A stretch of DNA of 8,386 nucleotides. Origin: an uncultured Fidelibacterota bacterium (GTDB lineage: Bacteria; Fidelibacterota; Fidelibacteria; Fidelibacterales; Fidelibacteraceae). A program made the translations under genes and the position numbers. Below the pieces are notes generated by a model. It was not told the origin of the DNA and made no database searches. It worked only from the letters and a program-made list of their open reading frames with translations. The stretch covers positions 1 through 8,386 of the forward strand of contig CALMFL010000025.1 of assembly GCA_937862595.1 (NCBI GenBank), given 5' to 3'. Numbering within the stretch: the stretch's first letter is position 1; each line of letters opens with the position of its first letter. Positions 7,366 through 8,386 of the stretch are shown piece by piece.

Positions 7366-7591
7366 AATGATGGTCGTGTTTTGTTACCGGATCGTATCCG
7401 CCCGGATGCAGCGGATGACATTTCACGATCCGTTTAAGCCCCATCCAGGTTCCCTTCAGGGCGCCGTAGGTTTCGATCGCCTCATAGGTATACCGGGAAC
7501 AGGTCGGATAAAAGCGGCAGCTGCGGCCCAGGTACGGCGAGATGGCACGTTGATAAAATCGGATGAGAGCAAGAAATATTTTTCTAATCAT
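7364..7591 (-). CDS. yidD: Membrane protein insertion efficiency factor YidD
   Basis: This 75-residue protein has the full YidD signature. A short amphipathic N-terminal helix (residues 1-20, with ALIRFYQRAISPYLG at 8-22) is followed by SCRFYPTCSRY (24-34) with Cys25 and Cys31, then LKRIVKCHP (52-60) with Cys58, and finally PGGYDPV (63-69). It ends in a histidine-rich tail, KHDHH. YidD is a peripheral inner-membrane protein that helps YidC insert its substrates; the mechanism is not settled. It starts inside the 3' end of rnpA, overlapping by 8 bases, with no strong ribosome site of its own, so its translation is probably coupled to rnpA. The yidC start follows its stop by 11 bases. Confidence 0.95.
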   Translation of the reverse strand: MIRKIFLALIRFYQRAISPYLGRSCRFYPTCSRYTYEAIETYGALKGTWMGLKRIVKCHPLHPGGYDPVTKHDHH

Positions 7592-7913
7592 GATGCAATT
7601 GCACCTGCAGATCCGTGAGAATTTTTTCCAGAGGGCGGTCGTCAGGTATTTTTTTTAGGATTAATCCGTACATATGCAAAGAGGAAAACCATTCCTTGTG
7701 ATTGCGGTAGCATTCCCGAAGGTAACGTTTCCCTCTGTTTCGCGTAACGGCACCTTTCAGGTGGCGCGCAGTGGCAAACAGAACTTTGCGGTCTTCCGCG
7801 GGACATGATACGATATTCACGTACCGCCCTTTGTTCCATTTCCCGTTTTCAAATAAGCTCGAGATCTCTTTTTTGTTTTTCAGGACCTCGGATTTTTTCA
7901 GTGTCAGCTTCAT
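7584..7913 (-). CDS. rnpA: Ribonuclease P protein component
   Basis: This 109-residue basic protein is the subunit that binds the RNase P catalytic RNA and helps it recognise the 5' leader of precursor tRNAs. The family's conserved helix motif, normally RNRxKRxxRE, is intact at residues 58-66 (RNRGKRYLRE), preceded by ARHLKGAVT. The N-terminus (LKKSEVLKNKKEISSLFENG) fits the usual start of RnpA, and length is normal (about 110-120). The ATG overlaps the rpmH stop in an ATGA arrangement and no Shine-Dalgarno site precedes it, so it probably relies on ribosomes that have just finished rpmH. The 3' end overlaps yidD by 8 bases. The gene order is the standard one for this family. Confidence 0.96.
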   Translation of the reverse strand: MKLTLKKSEVLKNKKEISSLFENGKWNKGRYVNIVSCPAEDRKVLFATARHLKGAVTRNRGKRYLRECYRNHKEWFSSLHMYGLILKKIPDDRPLEKILTDLQVQLHHD

Positions 7914-8053
7914 TCATCAGAAACAGTCAGGCGTTTCCGTCCTTTTCTGCGTCTGCGTGCCAACACGGCGCGTCCCGCTGCGGTTTCCATGCGTTTGCGG
8001 AAACCGTGTTTGTTCTTGCGTTTCCGGTTGCTGGGATTATATGTCTGTTTCAC
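7910..8053 (-). CDS. rpmH: Large-subunit ribosomal protein bL34
   Basis: The 47-residue, very basic L34 of the 50S subunit. The sequence opens (M)KQTYNPSNRKRKNKHGF, continues RKRMETAAGRAVLARRRRKG and closes GRKRLTVSDE, matching the family throughout (FRxRMxTxxGRxVLxxRRxKGRxxL). Length is typical (44-50). The start is GTG at 8053-8051, with AAAGGAG (8060-8066) 6 bases upstream. It is the first gene of the rpmH-rnpA-yidD-yidC block; its TGA stop shares 4 bases with the rnpA ATG. Confidence 0.96.
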   Translation of the reverse strand: MKQTYNPSNRKRKNKHGFRKRMETAAGRAVLARRRRKGRKRLTVSDE

Positions 8054-8059
8054 GTTAAG

Positions 8060-8066
8060 CTCCTTT
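8060..8066 (-). promoter_or_regulatory. Ribosome binding site that decides the rpmH GTG start
   Basis: The minus strand reads AAAGGAG, 6 bases before the GTG. Sequence and spacing are the same as for the yidC start, and no in-frame ATG lies at a fitting place for L34. Confidence 0.85.
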
Positions 8067-8103
8067 AACGATAATATTACGACAAAGCCATGAAATATGT
8101 AGT

Positions 8104-8109
8104 ATTATA
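8104..8109 (-). promoter_or_regulatory. Probable -10 box for the rpmH operon
   Basis: The minus strand has a perfect TATAAT, 50 bases upstream of the rpmH start codon. At 17-base spacing the -35 position is AAAAAA, so there is no recognisable -35. An alternative pair, TTGCAT (8117-8122) with CATATT 17 bases on (8094-8099), overlaps it and is weaker in the -10. The region is probably the promoter; the exact boxes are uncertain. Confidence 0.45.
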
Positions 8110-8162
8110 AGCGGAAATGCAACGGTTTTTTTCTTCTGAAATCCTATTTCTTTGAATTATTT

Positions 8163-8201
8163 CCGGGACCCGGTAAGCCGGTGATCCGGGGTGTACGGTC
8201 C
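8163..8201. repeat. GC-rich inverted repeat in AT-rich intergenic DNA
   Basis: GGACC (8166-8170) pairs with GGTCC (8197-8201), and inside it several CCGG blocks (8170-8173, 8178-8181, 8186-8189) can pair in alternative ways, with overlapping ACCCGG (8168-8173) opposite CCGGGGT (8186-8192). On the plus strand the repeat runs into TTTT and then a T-rich stretch. It could be a terminator or a small structured RNA; no known RNA family is recognised. Confidence 0.45.
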
Positions 8202-8314
8202 TTTTATGACGGTTTTTTTTACTTTTTTATAATTTTTTTTGCCCGAAAATCCCGCATAAATAAAGGACTTTAAGTGATTTTTTAAAAAAATATTGAAAAA
8301 AATGAAAATATTTC

Positions 8315-8343
8315 TTGCCATTGTCGTGTATTGGTGTTATACT
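8315..8343 (+). promoter_or_regulatory. Strong rightward sigma-70 promoter, probably for dnaA
   Basis: TTGCCA (8315-8320) and TATACT (8338-8343) are separated by exactly 17 bases: 5 of 6 and 5 of 6 consensus matches. A-tracts at 8284-8290, 8296-8302 and 8305-8308 lie just upstream, as in UP elements. Transcription should start near 8350. The served gene is outside the window; dnaA is inferred only from the common rpmH/dnaA head-to-head order. Confidence 0.7.
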
Positions 8344-8351
8344 TATGTAGA

Positions 8352-8369
8352 ACACCGGAATACTGGTGT
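8352..8369 (+). promoter_or_regulatory. Stem-loop at the predicted 5' end of the rightward transcript
   Basis: ACACCGG (8352-8358) pairs with CTGGTGT (8363-8369), 7 base pairs including one G-T, closing the tetraloop AATA. It begins within about two bases of the expected transcription start. The left arm also pairs with GGTGTT (8333-8338), forming a DNA dyad over the -10 box. Confidence 0.5.
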
Positions 8370-8386
8370 GAAACGAAACAGAAAGA

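Larger units (their letters stand above)
8054..8386. other. Intergenic region between rpmH and the right edge, possibly near oriC
   Basis: No coding sequence is seen. From left to right it holds the rpmH ribosome site and -10 box, a GC-rich inverted repeat (8163-8201), long T- and A-runs (8202-8310), and a strong rightward promoter (8315-8343) with a dyad-rich start region. In many bacteria dnaA lies divergent from rpmH and the space between holds origin elements. Here the AT-rich part could be a DNA unwinding element, but I found no sequence close to the DnaA box TTATNCACA on either strand, so origin function is unproven. Confidence 0.55.

Noticed and set aside
7353..7421. Upstream ATG extension of yidC by 23 residues
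   Set aside because: The extension lies inside yidD, is unlike YidC N-termini, and would bypass the AAAGGAG site placed 6 bases before the TTG.

Overview
The window reads as chromosomal DNA of a diderm (Gram-negative-type) bacterium of roughly balanced to slightly GC-rich composition. Three things point this way. YidC is the long form (about 584 residues) with a large periplasmic domain. There is a lipobox-bearing lipoprotein. Translation starts are preceded by strong Shine-Dalgarno sites (AAAGGAG, GGGAGGAG, AGGAG), and the promoters look like ordinary sigma-70 boxes, which argues against Bacteroidota. The YidC N-terminus and the lysine in its transmembrane groove recall FCB-group proteins, but the phylum cannot be fixed from sequence alone.

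Layout, left to right. Positions 1-912 (minus): the N-terminal 304 codons of an NhaC-type Na+/H+ antiporter, running off the left edge. Positions 1091-3313 (minus): a 740-residue lipoprotein with a ZU5-like domain followed by an HELLH...WLEATA metallopeptidase-like core and a long unassigned C-terminal half. A 288-base intergenic stretch (3314-3601) carries its probable promoter. Positions 3602-4297 (minus): a multi-pass membrane protein of the DUF975/YciC-like type. It is divergent from 4357-5514 (plus), a YqhD/BDH-type iron/zinc-containing alcohol dehydrogenase with all four metal ligands. A strong terminator hairpin (5546-5576) separates this gene from the convergent yidC.

Positions 5598-8053 (minus) hold the conserved block rpmH-rnpA-yidD-yidC, transcribed right to left. 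The genes overlap or nearly touch: 4 bases between rpmH and rnpA, 8 bases between rnpA and yidD, and an 11-base gap before yidC. rpmH uses a GTG start and yidC most likely a TTG start. Together they make ribosomal protein L34, the RNase P protein subunit, and two factors for membrane protein insertion. No jag or mnmE follows yidC.

Positions 8054-8386 are non-coding. They hold a -10 box for rpmH, a GC-rich inverted repeat set in AT-rich sequence, spaced A-tracts, and a near-consensus rightward promoter at the right edge. By the usual gene order this promoter probably serves dnaA just outside the window, and the region may adjoin oriC, although no good DnaA box was found by eye. I found no mobile element, CRISPR array, tRNA or rRNA. 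The least explained items are the metallopeptidase-like lipoprotein and the structured rpmH/(dnaA) intergenic region.
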